From Sinotaia quadrata (taxonomy: Eukaryota; Mollusca; Gastropoda; Architaenioglossa; Viviparidae): a DNA stretch of 64,000 nucleotides. The stretch spans positions 73,457,571-73,521,570 of the forward strand of contig CM054183.1 of assembly GCA_028829895.1 (NCBI GenBank), in the 5' to 3' direction. This document shows, one piece after another, positions 12,289-23,649 of the stretch (within the stretch, counting starts at the first letter, position 1; each line of letters starts with the position of its first letter). The notes below the pieces were generated by a model. That model searched no databases and was not told the DNA's origin. It saw nothing but the letters and a program-made list of their open reading frames with translations. A program made the translations under genes and the position numbers.

Positions 12289-13117
12289 CTATCATTGGAT
12301 GTCCTCTCCATTTATATATAGCTCACTGGTTCAGACCCATGCCAAAATGTCAGATATAAATGATTATATCATGGGAGGCTGTTTGATGCGGGAGCATCAA
12401 TGAACAGTCAAGCCATGGCTATCTATTGACGACAATAGACTCGTTAGCGATGACAGCAGAGACATAGGAATAGGTAGGGAAGAGGTGGGCAGTTATGTTA
12501 TGGGGCTGTGCTAATTATCCAGGGTGGCGTTTTGACTGACGATAATTTGAGTTAAATTCTCTAATAATGCAGTCGATACATTTTACCTCATCAGTATCGA
12601 TTTTGTACACGAATTTTATTTTGTAGTGCCTGTTAAAAGCGTCATGTTAGGCTGAACCTTGATAAGTTTATTCCTCGACGAGGACGTAAGAGTGAAAATT
12701 GTGCTTGTAACTTATGTGTTAAGTTAAATTGTGATATTTTCAAATTATGCTAAATTCATTATTGTGCATGAAGAAGATTAACTATGTTTTTTATTCAGGG
12801 TACTTGTAAGTTGAGAGTGGAAGGCGGAGAGAGAGTAGTAATTACACTGGGTAACAACAAATTTGACGGACTTATGACAGTTTTATTGTGCTGGATCCAA
12901 AAATGACATCGGTTTTGTTCAATCAGGTCAACTTTTTAAAATCTATTTTTGATCTATTGCCACTCTTTTATCTGTAAGGGTATTTTCTATTTATATGATG
13001 TAAAATTCTTTCTTATTTCTTTAAATAAACAAATTATAATTTGCTTTACATAATTATGAAGAGGTTACATAAGCTAATTTTTGAATAATTGATATAAATG
13101 ATATTTTTCTTCTTTAG
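12289..13117 (+). other. Probable 5' region and intron of the decayed gene at 13126
   Basis: AT-rich sequence ending in a clear acceptor (tttttcttctttag, 13117) just before the decayed protein-coding stretch. An upstream 5' exon may lie around 12600-12925, where composition is more balanced, but no coding frame can be supported. Confidence 0.35.
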
Positions 13118-13125
13118 GTAATGAA

Positions 13126-14760
13126 ATGGAATCGGCCAGAAGACATTGCAGAAATAAACCCGATGTATTTTGCTACATCTGCGGCGAATACACCATTGTT
13201 CCTAACAGGAATAGAGCAACAGGTTTTATAAAGGTGCATACCATGCTTATTTTGGTATAAAACTTTGTGACCAGGATAAAGTTTGGGCGCCACACATGGT
13301 ATTCAAGACATGCACTGAAAATCTTCGTGGTTGGACCAAGGGTAAGAGTTGTCTGAAGTTTGGAATTCCTATGGTTTGGAGGGAACCGACAATACATGTC
13401 ACTGACTGCTACTTCTGAGCTATTGATGTGACTGGCATTAACAGGAAAAAACCGGAGCAGCCTTAAGTATCCTGATCTTGAATCAGCACGTCGTCCAGTA
13501 GCTCATTGTGATGAAATTCCAGTACCTGTCCCTGGAGAACTTACCGACATTAGTGAAGAAGATTTCTCTAGTGTTGAAGAATAAGAAGAAGAATTAGTGG
13601 TTTTTGATGATGATGTTCCAAATCCTTTTTCGCAAAAGGAGCTAAATGATCTAGTTCGTGATCTCAGCTTGTCAAAGTCATCTGCTGAACTGTTGGCATC
13701 CAGATTGAGGGGAAATAAGTCCTTTCCGACAGTGTTCGCATCACCTTCTAACGCAACAGACATCAAGAGTATCTCAGTTTTTTCTCTAGGACCTGGTGTA
13801 CTGTACAGATATCGCGCAGCTTCTGCACAAGCTTGGAGTGCCACAATATAAACCTGAAGATTGGAGATTGTTCATTGACAATAGCAGCGATCACTGAAAT
13901 GTGTTCTGCTACACAATGGTAACCAGTTTTTGTACCTCTAGCTCACTCGACTACACTGAAGGAGAAGTATGAAGCGGTGAAGTACGTGCTGGAGAAAATT
14001 CGTTGTGATCAGCATGGATGGTTACTTTGTGTTGACCTGAAGATGGTAAACCTTTTGTTGGGACAACGGTCTGGATTCACCAAGTACCAGTGCTTTCTGT
14101 GCATGTGGGATAGTAGGGACAAAGTACATCATTATACGAAGCAGGACTGGCCTGCACAGGAGGAACTGGTACCTTGCAAAGCAAAGAACCTCATAAACAA
14201 CTCTCTGGTGGACAGAGACAAGATACTTTTCCCACTGCTGCACATTAAGCTTGGCTTAATCAAACAGTTCACCAAAGCTCTGGACAGGGATGGTGGCTGT
14301 TTCGCTTACTTGTGCCATGCTTTTCCAGGATTGACCATTGAGAAGTTGAAAGCTGGTATTTTTGATGGTCCACAACTCCGTAAGCTAAGCAGAGATCCAG
14401 AGTTTGAAAACTGTTTGAAGTGGAACTGGAAGCGTGGAAGGCTTTTGTTCTGTTCGTGAAAAACTTTCAACAATAAGGCCAGGTACAATGCAGAGCTTGT
14501 TGCCAATATGATGACTGCTTTCAGAAACATTGGATGCAACATGAGCATCAAACTGCATTACTTATTCTCACCTATAGATCGGTTTCCTGAAAATCTGGGA
14601 TCAATGAGCGTCGAGCAAGGGGAGAGATTTCATCAGGATATAAAAGAGATGGAAACCAGGTATCAGGGATGCTGGGATGCAGTCATGATGGCTGATTACT
14701 GTTGGACTAAAGAGAGACATTCCTACTGCTGAGCATTCTAGAAGTTCGAGGAGACGGAAG
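13126..14760 (+). pseudogene. Broken copy of a repetitive invertebrate protein family (unnamed, transposon-like)
   Basis: From ATG at 13126 the reading starts MESARRHCRNKPDVFCYICG, a Cys-rich N-terminus. Later blocks include PVPVPGELTDISEEDFSS, FSQKELNDLVRDLSLSKSSAELLASRL, the 160-codon open stretch at 13977-14459 (VDLKMVNLLLGQ..., CFLCMWDSRDK, VDRDKILFPLLHIKLGL, FPGLTIEKLKAGIFDGPQLR) and 14508-14732 (DRFPENLGSMSVEQGERFHQ, METRYQGCWDAVMMADYCW). I recognise this as a family found in many copies in aphids, cnidarians and other invertebrates, usually annotated only as uncharacterised. The frame is lost repeatedly, and part of the middle (about 13845-13975) is scrambled. It lies opposite to the gypsy pol around it, so it was probably inserted there. 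Function unknown. Confidence 0.75.
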
Positions 14761-16050
14761 TTCATGCCCTGAATTTTGAATACTGATGACCTAATATTGA
14801 ATTTGAGGCTCTTTGTTCCACGGGGAATCGAAGGAGATAAGTCAAGTCAATATTGAATTTATATGTACTTACCGTTATCGATATCTACTATTCAATGTAC
14901 ACTAATCAACTTTTGTAACATTTAATGAATGAATTGTGTTAGAAAACGATTTTTTAAAATTAAAATTTATTTTTTAATTTAAAAACCTATTTAGGAAGAG
15001 AAATATTAACAAAAATTACCTAATAATGTTACAAAAAAATGTAATCGATTTAGCTATTAGATTGGATTTTTTAAAAATCGAATTAGATCAAAAACGGATG
15101 TCATTTTCAAATTTAGCAGTGCAAAACTGTTAGTTTCATATGCCCATGAGTAGTCTATCTTTGTATTTTTTTGTTGTTAGGAGTGGCGTGCTTCCCCGCC
15201 CCTGTTCTTTGCTTGTACTTCTAATCTTTTATATGCTATATTCCTGCTGAGTTCGATTGCAACTTTGGGTCGTCTGATATATAGTTTTTCTGAATAAAAA
15301 AATGTAAATTCAAGTCGAAATAACTTCGAAATTCTTAGGAGATAGAATAGCCTATCTTTGTTTGAGAGAAACTAACAACAGTGAAGAATCGTTCTTGTTT
15401 GCATTTATCAATACATGTACTTGCAACGGTGAAATATTCGATGAGATTTTTTTAGAGCCCAGAATAGAAAGCTAGGATTCGTTTGTGTAATAACTTATGT
15501 CGTGGCAATAACTTTGTGTATTTATATAAAGAGGATACTCTGAAGAGAAACAAGAATTAATGTTTCTGCAAATCTTTGCAATTGTGCAGTTATATATAAT
15601 GCAGTATTTGCGAATTCTCCCTTCCTGGACTTTATTTATCTGTTGGCTCTACAATAACAGCCATGAGCACTACCTCGTGTCTACAGCCAACAGCGATGAC
15701 ATTTTTTCAGGTATACTGAATTAAGGAACCATACTCATAGTGCAGTTTTTAATTAATTTACAATAGAATCCACAATATAAATACACCTGCAATACAAAAC
15801 TTTTAAGAGATCGCATATAAATTATATTCAACCCTAACCCAATGTGAAACATGATGGATATCTATGATTGCAGAGATATCTCTTCATAGACATATATTGG
15901 GTGTACTTTTTTTTTAAAAAAAAGATAAAGTAAAAAATTTAAAAAACGTAACTAAAATGTACATGCAAGTATGATTTTGATTGACTTATTCCTCTTTATG
16001 TTCACTTCCAACATTCAATGATTGCTTGGACAGATTCATTCATATAGGAA

Positions 16051-16055
<5 letters not shown>
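14761..16055. other. Nothing recognised
   Basis: AT-rich spacer between the decayed gene and a microsatellite. No exon, element border or RNA gene was seen. It should contain the 3' part of the broken gypsy element if that element was ever continuous, but no RNase H motif was found. Confidence 0.35.
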
Positions 16056-16101
<46 letters not shown>

Positions 16102-16110
16102 GGGGGGGGG
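16056..16110. repeat. (GT)n-(GA)n-(G)n microsatellite
   Basis: About 18 GT dinucleotides run directly into a short GA repeat and a run of ten G. Confidence 0.97.
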
Positions 16111-16599
16111 AGAGAAGGATTTTTATGCTTAGACCCACTATTATCTAGTTTTACCCATTGTCTTGTTCTTAGTTGTGTATTCCCAGCAATGGTATTCATG
16201 TGATCACTAAAATAGTCCTCTGTCAATGCTCTGTGTGTCTCAAATACCACCTGTTCTTTTCAATCTGTTTTCTGATTATAATGTCTAAAACATCACACAT
16301 ACAAAATAAAATAAATATAAAAATAATATATATAAAGTCATTTTTTTTAAAAACAAAAACATTTCAACATTTAAATAAACAAAAATTTAGTAAATATCAA
16401 TTTAAGTACTAAATTTAGAATATAACAGAATTAAAATATAAATAAAATGTTCTTTAATGCCTCTTGCCAGTCAGATCTGTCTAATGAGAAATTTATTTAT
16501 TTATGGCTTTGGTTTTTTTAAAAATGCATTTGAATTAACTGTTTATTATAGGGGATATCATTTAAAAACTCTTCTAGTTAGTTTATCATAATAAAAGAG

Positions 16600-16880
16600 A
16601 TATGGGAAAATAAGCAAAGAGAGAACGTCCAGTGTAAAAAAAAGAATGGGAGCAAAGGTGGAACACGAAAGGGGAAATGAAGATTTGGGTAAATAGAGGA
16701 AATGGTAGATAGAAAAGAAAAAAATGGAAGATAGAAAAGAGGGAGTAATAAAGAGGAGGAGATAGAGAGAATGGTGAATAAATAAGAAAAGGAAGTAAAC
16801 AAGAAAAGGGAATATGGGATGTGGTAACTGGAGAAAAGAAATGCATAAAAGGAGTGAAGAAATGGAGAAATGGTGAAAAG
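16600..16880. repeat. Purine (GA/AAG)-rich tract
   Basis: The + strand is almost entirely A and G, with motifs such as GGAAATGGTAGATAGAAAAG repeated loosely. The apparent minus-strand open frames rich in Ser, Phe, Leu and Pro are a by-product of this bias. It interrupts the gypsy RT downstream of its thumb region. Confidence 0.8.
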
Positions 16881-16889
16881 ATTTAAAAT

Positions 16890-17880
16890 GTAGTGTGAGT
16901 TTTTTGTTATTACTATGGGTGGGGCCTTCTGAACAGTTAGCCACATTGGGCAAGCAGAATCCAGCTAGACCAAGCAGAGACTTTATATTGCCTTTAGTTT
17001 GAGGGAGAGGATCATTATGTAATTTCTTCACCTTATCTTCTGGGTTATCGCACCAGTAAATAACCAAGATACTTCAATTCCAATTCCCAGTAACATTTGA
17101 TGACCGTGCCATTAGATCAGTAGCATGAACTCATTGGAATAATGCTGTGATCAAAAGACATGTTATTCCCATGTGAGTGTGGCTACCAAAGTGTCATCCA
17201 TAAAATTAGAGATGGCTGGATTATTAAGAGGTTTAAGAAGTTCTCTCATCATGTGTGTAACTATTGCAGCTGCATTGATGATATCAAAAGGCATCACTGT
17301 AAACTGAAAATAACCCATTTTTGTACTAAATGCCAGCTTCTTCCTATCCTCTAGTTTATAGGTACTTGCCAGAAATCATGAGTCAAATTGATATGTGTAA
17401 AGTATTGAGCATTCTTTAACTCTGCAAACATTGAGTTGATATTTAATGTAGCAATTAGAATTCTGTGATCACACTGAGTTTGCGATAGTCAATACAGAAA
17501 ATGTGTCCCACCTTTCTTTCTAACTCAATTGGAGCACTATAAGGCGACTCTGATGGTTCTATAATTCCATTCTCTAACATGTTGCAAATTTCTACATTCA
17601 CACACTCCTCCATAGAAAGGTGGAGATTGTATGGTTTACAATGTACAGGAGTGTTGTTGGTTAGTCTGAGATGGAATTTCATCATGTTGGTGTGACCAGA
17701 TTTTATCTGTAAGAATGTCAGAAAACCTGTATAACAATGAGCTAATTTCACCACATTGCTCTGATGTCACATCATCAGAGATCTGTAATAGGATATTTTG
17801 TTGGCATGGTGTGACTGTCGACTTCCTCTGCAACATGCATAGCAAGTGAAGGCATTGTCTGAACTGTCTACTGATGTGCA
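16890..17880 (-). pseudogene. Ty3/gypsy reverse transcriptase, decayed (Gmr1-like order)
   Basis: Read on the minus strand from 17880 downward: a linker with EQCGEISSLLYRFSDILTDK; the RT start with HLRLTNNTPVHCKPYNLHLS, MLENGIIEPSESPYSAPIEL and FCIDYRKL; the palm with VMPF and INAAA; and the catalytic block FMDDTLV (MDD codons at 17193-17201). The thumb region follows with PEDKVKKLHNDPLPQTKGNI and SLLGLAGF. Stops and frameshifts occur between 17450 and 17060. RT copies the element RNA into DNA in the cytoplasm. It follows integrase in the same direction, which is opposite to the usual gypsy order. RNase H, expected next, is not seen; the purine-rich tract begins there. Confidence 0.85.
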
Positions 17881-17929
17881 TTCAAAGTACTTTTTTTTTT
17901 TTTTTTTAGCAGATTGATGTGATAACCTT

Positions 17930-18930
17930 TTCCTTACTTCAAAGTTTGATTCAGTAGTTGGTGCGTGATACTTTCTCACTAGAAATGGTCGTTGCCAACA
18001 ACATGCAATTTCTTGGCATGGGTAGGGAGAAACAACAGGACTTTGTCCCCAGGATCTAACTGATGATCCCACGTGGGTTTGTTCTGTATTTGGCTTGGTA
18101 AAGTTTAGTTCACTTCACATTTTCTTGTGCCAATTTCCAGTTTCAAACCGTCCATGTCAGTCTGTAACATACTGAGGTACTGTTCTTTCCTCTTTATTAA
18201 AATCCTCATTGGTCCAAGCATTGCTTTAGGGTTTCCAGGAATCCAAATACTTGGCGACCATAGAGCAATTTAAATGGTGCGAATCCAGTACTACTCTGGG
18301 GAACTTCATGATAGGCAAAGATAGATGCTGGTAGACATTGGTCCCACTTGCATAAGGCTGACCATCAGCCAATTTCCATAACATACTCATGAACATACCA
18401 ATGAAATGTTCCACCATACCATTGTAGGCAGGGTGGTAAGGTGAGGTAGTAACATCCTGGATCGTGAGCTGTTCAAGCATTTCTTTCTTTAGTTTCCCTG
18501 TAAACTGGGGATCAGGATAAGAGAGAAGTACCTCAGGGAAGCCAACACGAAAAAACATAGCAAATAAGGCATTGGCCACATAACTGTCAATGACAGGGGG
18601 TGCCATTGCTTCTGAGTATCTTGTGGATGTCACCTACAGTAATTATGTAGGCATTTCTTCTTTTGGACTTTGTAAGAGGTACACAATATATACAACCACG
18701 TTCTTGAAGGGCATATCTACAAGTGGTGTTTCACCCAAGGGTACAGGTTGTACACTTTTCTTTGATGCCATTCATTGACACTGATGACAGGAACAAACAA
18801 ATCAACTGATGTCTTCAGTCATATGGCCAGTAATAGTGTTGTCGAATTTGGACCTTAGTTCTAGTCATGCCATTATGACCACTAAGAATTGCTGAATGTC
18901 CCATTTTTAGCACTTGTTTATACGATATGG
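17930..18930 (-). pseudogene. Ty3/gypsy integrase, decayed
   Basis: On the minus strand from about 18930: an H2C2-type start (KMGHSAILSGHNGMTRTKVR), the catalytic core at 18633-18226 with ALFAMFFRVGFPEVLLS, QFTGKLKKEMLEQL and VTTSPYHPAYNGMVEHF, and a C-terminal domain with SWGQSPV-type and FEVRKRLSHQSAKK readings. The catalytic Glu in the GMVEHF block is kept, but the Asp expected in the L-S-D motif before QFTG is Tyr, so this copy could not integrate. The frame breaks between the zinc region and the core. It runs directly into the RT linker with no other domain between. Confidence 0.85.
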
Positions 18931-18938
18931 TGTGGGAG

Positions 18939-19480
18939 CTACGAATTGTGACGGAGCAATTGAGTCTTCAGCAAGTCTGATATAGCAAGTCTTTCTTCAG
19001 AAAGAAAATACTTATTTAGATGTGTTACATTTGCAAGTGCAAAATACTTGTTCAAGTGTGGGTCATTCCATTGAGCCTGAATTATTTCTGCAGGTTTGGT
19101 GCTAAGTGGTGTTTCACTATTTGACGTCAAGTGACGGGTTTGATCTGCTGCCAATGTCAAAGGTTCATGGGGAGTACCAAGAAACACATAATTATTGGCA
19201 ACCAAGTGTCAGGTCATATCTGGGTGATTCCATGCATCCTGCAAGGATTGTCCTGTTCACAATAGCGAAAAGTCATTCTAATTCATGCAGTTGGCAGAGT
19301 GACAGGAGAATGCTGGGCATCCAAATAGCTAAATGTAGTACTTTCCCCAGTAAAATCACTTGGTTCAAATAATGAAGTAAGGAATATAGTGCCTAACAAG
19401 CAGCCAGTGTCATAGAGACTTGAAGCTGGGGATCCATTAACTGTAACAGTATCCATGATAGAAGTGAAAGGTGGACTAAA
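18939..19480 (-). pseudogene. Ty3/gypsy aspartic protease and protease-integrase spacer, decayed
   Basis: On the minus strand from about 19480: TVTVNGSPASSLYDTGC contains the DTG active-site triplet of retroviral-type proteases. A stretch FEPSDFTGESTTFSYLDAQ follows, then the flap-side CEQDNPCRMHG region. The 88-codon open frame 19205-18939 is the spacer, with a QAQWNDPHLNKYF block, that in gypsy elements precedes the integrase zinc domain. The protease cleaves the Gag-Pol polyprotein. Its place right before integrase, with no RT between, supports the Gmr1-type order. Frameshifts separate the pieces. Confidence 0.65.
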
Positions 19481-19524
19481 AGAGTATCCTTAACCAGAGG
19501 ATTTGCGGTTTAGATGGAAGTGTG

Positions 19525-20733
19525 CAAGTTAGTCCTATCAGAGAATAGAAATGAGTTATTAGAATAGGTTATAATAAACTTCACATAACCTGTATTAAGT
19601 ACAGATTCCACAGTCTTTTCACTGGCCTTTTCAATCACATCACAGTGTCAAAATGTCCATGCTAAGCATGTATTCCCACCTTGTGTGCAAGAAAACACTG
19701 ACCCGTTGTTACTCTCAACTGAGCTGGCACTCTCTTGACGTCAGTTTCTTGAGCAGAACACAATCACAATGACTGTGTTATCTTCACTGGACTGATGTTC
19801 TTAGCATCCTTGCTTTGGTACATCAAAAGTAGGGGTGTAGCATACTCCCTTATGCTTACACACTCTGCAACACACTTTGCAAGTCTCCCGCGCTTTCCTG
19901 GTCACTGAAGTCACGACTAGTGAACAAATGAAGGGTAGCTAGGAACTTGAAAGTTGAACCTGAGGCCCCACTTGAGACTCACAGCTCTGGGTTGAAATCA
20001 CACTGAGACTGAGACTCAACCACAACCCAAAGAAGAAGAAATCAGAAGGCTACTTGCTGACTGCAACATACAATCAAGGAGCAAGCCTAAGTTTATTATT
20101 CATTACAACTCCATTCTATCTGACGCTTTATTCACAAACTTTCTACAATTCCTGCAACAGCATTCATTATCCCCATGCACATGTGGTACAGTAAATACAA
20201 TGTATCAAACATGTCACATATTAATACATCTCATGGGCGCACCTTAGTTCAAACATTTGTAGTAAATAACTCAACTTACATAGTACATCTTTACATAAAC
20301 ACAAGTATAACATATCAATAGAAAAATGTATGAAATGTTTCCAAGTCCACTCTCTCTCAATAAGTCAGTTTAAACCCACCACTCAAGCTAATGACTGTCT
20401 TCAGAACCGGACTTCTCTCTTTGTCTTCGAATTCAAAAGTGAATAGACACAGCAAAATTCTGTACTGCAAGTAAACTCCTTAAACTCAGCCCATTGGCTA
20501 GTCTCATTCTCATAAATCATAATCATTGGATAATTAAAAAACAACAACTGCTCACTCAGTTTTCACTAAGTCAGCAAATCTAGAATATTCTTCCCTTAGG
20601 CTGTTTACTTCAAACTAAGACACTTTCAAAATAATACCATAAGGAGTGCCCAAGGTCGGGTCACTCTGACAATTTAGCAACTTAAATAACAATTAAAATT
20701 AAAAATAGAGAGGAGCACATTTATTTTGTCACA
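19525..20733 (-). repeat. Truncated Ty3/gypsy LTR, LTR-B
   Basis: The right border (minus-strand start) is TGTGACAAAATAAATG at 20733, equivalent to the starts of LTR-A and LTR-C. Similarity to LTR-A covers the part from about 11225 to 12288, including TATCAGAGAATAGAAATGA, CATAAACACAAGTAT and GTGCCCAAGGT blocks. The final 400-500 bp (low-coordinate end) present in A and C is missing, so this copy is truncated against the protease region. Confidence 0.65.
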
Positions 20734-20903
20734 GATATTCAGTCAGTGTAAGTGGAAAACTCTAAACAATTCTGCTTTGAATGCAGCATAGTCATTTTCA
20801 CTAGTCTCGTATGAGTTCCATAAACATCTGCTGCACTTCCTGTTAAAAATGAATTAATTTGGAGTGACTATTTATCAACTGGGAGATTGTGTTCTTTAGC
20901 TAG
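20734..20903 (-). pseudogene. Gag fragment between two LTRs
   Basis: On the minus strand this 170-bp piece reads FLTGSAADVYGT and, after a frame change, ETSENDYAAFKAELFRVF. This is the typical gypsy capsid stretch in which a G-x-A motif is followed by an acidic-aromatic segment and a K-x-x-L helix. It continues the gag piece on the far side of LTR-C. Confidence 0.6.
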
Positions 20904-22565
20904 TGTGACACCTCTCTGGGGGTACCCTTCACTCATTATGGTTATTATTTATTAATAACTAATAACTAATTACAAGTGATCACTTAATTTATAGTTATTA
21001 ATAATCCTCCCACAAGACCAACATGTCTCTCACTCAGCGGATTATAAGGGTGTTGTAAAACTCTACTCTTTACACAGTAATAAGATAGACGTTTTACTGT
21101 CGCATAATGTTTCTGCAGGTGGAAACTTCTTACTAAAGGAGTAATAAAAATCCGTCTTTTATTTATATTTAACAAGCTCCCATCCACCCACTATTTCTCC
21201 AACATAAGTTTTAGTGTGTGTACAAGAAGATTAATAAATTTAACAATAAATGTATTAAATAAACAATCAAATATACAGCATATAACCAAAACAGCATTGA
21301 CGTTTACATCACAACAATGTCTGATTAACAATAGACACTCATTCAGTTTATCTTAGCAGAGACATCAGCAGTCATATTAAAATATATATAATCAAATTCA
21401 TAGATATAATTCATTATAGAAATGAGAGTGGAATTAGAGAGATAATTATAGTCAAAATACATAATCTTTTCAATGATGGCCACCGTCACTAGCACTTGAT
21501 CACAATCATGCAGTTTGCAACAAGTCACTTTCTTATTTAGGTAATAGTCCAAAATACCCCTTCTAGGCACATTACATAACTGTTCCAGAATCTTAGATGT
21601 GCTCACAAAGCACATTATGGAGAATTGTCCAGAACTTCGCATGTGCTTTAACACATTACATGGAGTGTTCAAGAATCTTCATGTGCACTACTTAAGCACA
21701 CCATGAGGAATGTTTAAAAAGTCTTTGTGAATTCTAAGCCTCAGTTTTAGCATTATAGGCTTTTAAACGGAATTGACAGGAATCAACTCACAGCAACACG
21801 TTTACTGACAAGTTTGATGACAGTGCTGGATATACACACTAAATGATCCAGTAGACTAGTAGAGTATAGTAGTCACTGTAGTCTTAAGTGGATACAAGAC
21901 TATGAAACAAACAAAGGCATGCTCCTTTCTGCAAAAGTCAAATTAAGGCAGCACTAAATTTCAGGCATATTTCATCTCTAAACCCCTTTCTTACATACAT
22001 TCTTAACTTACAAATCCTGCACTATATTCATTACATGATACACACGCAGCATAAGAAATATACCATTGATCAAAATTCACAAGTATAATGTACAACATAA
22101 TCAAATTAGAGAACATAGAAATATTGGTTAAACTACATAAAGCAATTCAAATAACAGATCAATAGCAAATATGTATGAAATATTTCTATGTCCATTCTTT
22201 CTGTATCAGTCTTTATCTTACCATAAGCTAATGATTGCCTTTATGACCAGACTTGAGTTATGTCAAATTCAAAGTGATTAGAATTTATAACTTTCTTTAA
22301 CAAAATAACTTTCATTCCATCCTCATTAGGCGAAGTTATTAATGAATAAGTGTGAGACTATTAGTCGGAAAAACTACTCATCCCCTTGGAACTGGTTTGG
22401 ATTGCATCAGCAAGTTCTAGCATATTCTCCACTTGAGTTGTTTACTCCAACACTTACAAAAAATCTCATCATAAGCAGTGCCCAAGGTTGGGTCACATTA
22501 ACTTTGGCAACAATTATATAATTATTAAGTTTAGAAATAGGGAAAGGCAAATTTACTCCATCACA
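20904..22565 (-). repeat. Solo LTR nested in gag, LTR-C
   Basis: It starts TGTGACACC and ends CCATCACA on the + strand (minus strand: TGTGATGGAG ... GGTGTCACA). Both sides carry the 5-bp duplication GCTAG (20899-20903 and 22566-22570). It is about 1.66 kb and collinear with LTR-A over its length, with block similarity at both ends and in the middle. The flanking sequence is gag on both sides, so a complete element inserted into the gag of a relative and then recombined to a solo LTR. Confidence 0.8.
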
Positions 22566-22950
22566 GCTAGCCATTCAAATCTTGCTAAATATACATCTAT
22601 ATCCATGTGCTTTTCAGAGAACATTTAAAGGGCCATTGAAAAGAATGGATGCTATTTGTACTGCTATCCATGTCTGGGATAGGGGAACTTGCATGAACAT
22701 CTAATCCTTTCACTAATTTTAGTTAAACAACTTGATTCTTTCCTCCTCCATAGCTCGTCTTCTTTGCTCTACTGCTAACTTAATCACGACCAAGTTCTCT
22801 GTTTTTCTTCAGAGACTCACCCAAGATTACATTAATACCCCAAACTGCATGCAAATTATGGGCCCTAAGATAAGTCTTCTTAAGAGAATTAAGACTATAT
22901 GAATACCCCCAAACTGCAAGCAAATTATGAACCTTAAGATCAGTGGGTGA
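22566..22950 (-). pseudogene. Gag N-terminal fragment of the gypsy element
   Basis: On the minus strand the reading contains EQRRRAMEEERIKLFN-like coiled-coil sequence and then, next to LTR-C, FSEKHMDIDVYLARFEWLA. This matches the D-I-D-x-Y-L-x-R-F-E motif of gypsy Gag. Two copies of a roughly 40-bp stretch (22833-22875 and 22897-22942, CCCAAACTGCA(T/A)GCAAATTATG) form a small tandem duplication at the far end. Confidence 0.5.
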
Positions 22951-23649
22951 ACTTCAAACTTCCTATTCAGTGATTAAAATTGAAGAAAATGGAATTCCTT
23001 ATTTCTAAACGAGCATAAGTGCTGTCCCAAATACGCTATTGCATCCTGTTAGATCTAGTTTAAGGATATATTAAACACTATACATAAAAAAATAATACTT
23101 TAATTACGACAAATGTTATTTTTTTCTTATTGCTATTTTAAATCATTCTAAATTAAATTTATACAGTCTACCGCGTACATATACTGTTTACTTCTTAATT
23201 ACATCCGATACTATATTAATGATGCATGATTGTCAATGCCAGTTGAATGACTCGTAAATGTTGGCGTTTTGTCTCCTTTGCTTCATTAATAGAATATCTG
23301 TCGCTATATATTATCTTGTAAATCTATTTAGTTTTCTACTCCTTAACAATCTCTGATAAGAGTGGAAGTTTGCTTAGGGTCGTGAATATTGATTCAATAA
23401 TAGTTTTTTGTGTGTTTTTTTAAAAAATAACATTGTATTATTTGTGCACGTTTCTTCATCAGATAGGATTCAGCTGAATCGACTCACTTTAAAAAAAATA
23501 TTTTAAAAGTTTCATGTAACATTTCTTTAACCGGTCTGCGAATACCACCATCACCACTCCAAGACAGTTGTAATAAGCAAACATAATTTGCACGTAAATT
23601 GATAAAGTCAAGGTATCTTTAATTATATGGTATAGTTGTTTTGTTTTGT
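22951..23649. other. Intergenic, nothing recognised
   Basis: AT-rich sequence between the gypsy remains and the inverted repeat. The 5' LTR of the host gypsy element would be expected here or beyond, but I could not find it. Confidence 0.35.

Noticed and set aside
16558..16880. Overlapping minus-strand open frames rich in Ser, Phe, Leu and Pro that look like membrane proteins
   Set aside because: They are produced by the purine-rich tract on the + strand. Only the part upstream of about 16890 (PEDKVKKLHND...) is real, as gypsy RT thumb.
18949..18960. TGTGACGGAG that looks like an LTR start
   Set aside because: It lies inside the protease-integrase spacer reading and has the opposite orientation to the LTR starts; no LTR sequence follows.
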